Shown piece by piece: positions 62,201 to 64,000 of a DNA stretch of 64,000 nt; the stretch's first letter is position 1; each line of letters opens with the position of its first letter. The position numbers were made by a program, and so were the translations under genes. The stretch lies in contig JAALGZ010000008.1 in NCBI GenBank assembly GCA_015227615.1, positions 806,001-870,000 of the forward strand, read 5' to 3'. The stretch is from Labyrinthula sp. Ha. Its lineage: Eukaryota > Sar > Bigyra > Labyrinthulida > Labyrinthulaceae. Under the pieces are notes generated by a model that was not told the DNA's origin, ran no database searches, and was given only the letters and a program-made list of their open reading frames with translations.

Positions 62201-64000
62201 GTTCCTAAGGTTTTGGCATAGAAATTGATTATTTAAATCGAATTTAATTGGAAAGATTATGCAAACAACCGATTTTTCCATTTAGCGATATATTCCTGGA
62301 TACCTATAGGTAGGTATTTTTAAGATTCGTATTAAGTACTCTTATTGCAATACTGGAAGAAAACGGTATTCTGAAAATTTTTTCTTCGTTGTGATCAAGT
62401 AAATTATCAACCTGTTTATGATCAATCTCGTACACTGGCAAATATATTATATGATCCCGATACTGAAATTCAGTTCTACGGTATTTTGCTCCTTTAGTTG
62501 TAATCTAAATTTTTTGAAATCATTTTATGGGGTTGTTCAGGAGAAACTCCCATTATATATTATACCTTAAGAGTTGTTCTATTTCCAATTGAAAAGATTT
62601 GAGACTTTAACCCCACTTCAGTGAGCTTGGATATAAATATGTTTGATTATGAACGAAATAGGTTTTAATTTTATTTATGGATATAGTTTTCAGTCTAAAC
62701 TATTCTTTTCATCACAATACACGTAAGCAAAGAGGGATTCGGGGTTTTATATAAAAAAACTTAGTTAGTTTCATAAGAACCACTGTTCATTGAACATAAA
62801 TTGTATCAACCTTTGTGAATTTATTCTTTTTCATTTGAAAAAAGTTCTCTTATTCAAGAGCGAAAAAATAATATCACTTAAGTGCTTTAGCTGCTTCATG
62901 ATTTATTACAGATATCTCTGCATTGTTTTTGTGTACGATAGTAATCAATAACTTTGAACTCATCCATTACCCAATTTTCAAAAGATACTTAAAAGAAAAG
63001 AGGTATTTATTTCCAATGAAAATTTCTTACAGAGATTCTAACGTTCTCAGATACCTAGACTTATCTAGAATTCCAACCGTAGTTTTTTACATAAGTGGCA
63101 TATCGCGCATAATAAAATCAGGGATGGGTGTATGTACGATGGTAAAGAAGTGCACACTTCGACACATGGAGATATCGCACCACATGCGCTTTCCAGCTCT
63201 AAGTGATCTAAATCATGCCTAAATAAGTGCTATGAATCAGCCCATCTAGAATTTTAAGTAACCTGGTTGTAGATGGACTAGGAAATTTTCTGAAATCTTA
63301 ATACCTACTCCAATTATCTGATATAACTGTCAAACTCGGGAAAGCTTTCTGCAAACTATTGAGTAAGAGCAATAAGTCATTCTAGCCTTAAGTGCCATAA
63401 CCAACTAGAAACACACTCTTAAGTTAAGCTCGGTCTCTATCTTATTTCCCCTCATTAAAAAAATCAGAATAATTCTAACTAGTTAAGAAATTCTATACTA
63501 GCAGAAAATTAGAAACTGTGACACAACGATGGATTCAATTCTTAGTTTTTTTCATAAGCACACATTTCATTTAATATTCTTTCTGAATTTACACCCTAGT
63601 TGCAACAAACATGTGTTGTTAATAAGGATTCAGCTACCTTCCTGTGCTAAGTGTTTGGGTTAAAGACCAGAACTGAACTGACTTTGCAAACCTTAAATGT
63701 CTTTTATAAGACTAATTGCCATATAAGGAATGTTTGTTGCCTGGGTCTTATATATCCCTGTTATATATTTAAGGACCCGTCAAGAACCGATAGTCAAACT
63801 TTATAAGGTTGAGTTTTATGTAAACTTGATTTAATGAATGACGTCATATCAGCTTCCGATTGGGTTCGAAAACGGGGAAGTGAGATATGCGCAATGTTTC
63901 GTTGCGATACGTGGGTTGGATTCAATCGGACCCCCCGAGCCAGAAAGTCGACAGTAGTTGAAAATTTGATACCGAGAGCAAGAAACTTATCTCAAAGTTA
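56292..64000. other. 7.7-kb gene desert
   Basis: No convincing gene. Open frames of 67-99 codons (for example at 57.2, 59.0, 60.2 and 62.9 kb) show random composition and no motifs. About 57.5-58.4 kb is visibly richer in G and C than the flanks and could be a decayed gene or element. A GCATTACC box on the minus strand at 59077-59084 has no gene in front of it. The last 150 bp are again GC-richer and may lead into a gene beyond the window. Confidence 0.45.

Noticed and set aside
62923-63222. 99-codon open frame
   Set aside because: Random-looking composition, no motif, isolated in a desert, and no box upstream.
1-64000. tRNA, rRNA, spliceosomal RNA and CRISPR
   Set aside because: I scanned by eye for tRNA B-box-like words, 5S, U1-U6, SRP and RNase P hallmarks and regular direct repeats and found none that fit.

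Overview
This window is nuclear DNA of a eukaryotic microbe, most likely a flagellated protist. The evidence is: GT-AG introns of only 28-33 nt; a selenoprotein whose in-frame UGA is paired with a eukaryotic SECIS element after the stop codon; a PF20/SPAG16 axoneme protein (9+2 cilium or flagellum); a BUD31 spliceosome protein; a probable Spc25 kinetochore protein; and two Ty3/gypsy-type LTR elements. UAA, UAG and UGA all serve as stops, so the code looks standard. I cannot name the lineage.

Layout. Genes sit in tight islands, with partners 7-165 bp apart, separated by AT-rich deserts of 2-9 kb. Island 1 (0.4-3.4 kb): a tandem-KH RNA-binding protein facing BUD31. Island 2 (6.6-8.8 kb): a zinc alcohol dehydrogenase facing a seven-helix membrane protein. 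Island 3 (17.4-19.3 kb): an opine dehydrogenase facing a four-helix membrane protein. Island 4 (24.1-28.9 kb): an SRPBCC-like membrane protein, PF20/SPAG16, a four-exon membrane protein, a small four-exon protein and BolA. Island 5 (43.7-46.6 kb): a possible leucine-rich protein divergent from an aldehyde dehydrogenase. Island 6 (51.4-56.3 kb): Spc25-like, a zinc-finger protein, the SelU selenoprotein and an unknown protein.

Between islands 4 and 5 lie two almost identical 7.24-kb LTR retroelement units in tandem (28,989-43,609), sharing the middle LTR and flanked by an AAAT duplication. They sit 55 bp upstream of the BolA start and point the same way. Each has a Gag zinc knuckle, protease, reverse transcriptase, RNase H and integrase. 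The integrase frame continues through a chromodomain and a SANT/Myb-like domain into an MT-A70 adenine-methyltransferase domain with a DPPW motif. That fusion is the most unusual thing in the window.

Two short motifs recur immediately upstream of start codons: GCATTACC (BUD31, BolA, the leucine-rich gene, the aldehyde dehydrogenase) and GGCTAGCC (opine dehydrogenase and both intron-bearing genes). They may be core promoter elements of this organism. The functions seen are general eukaryotic ones (RNA binding, splicing, cilium, kinetochore, Fe-S trafficking, redox), with no obvious single pathway.
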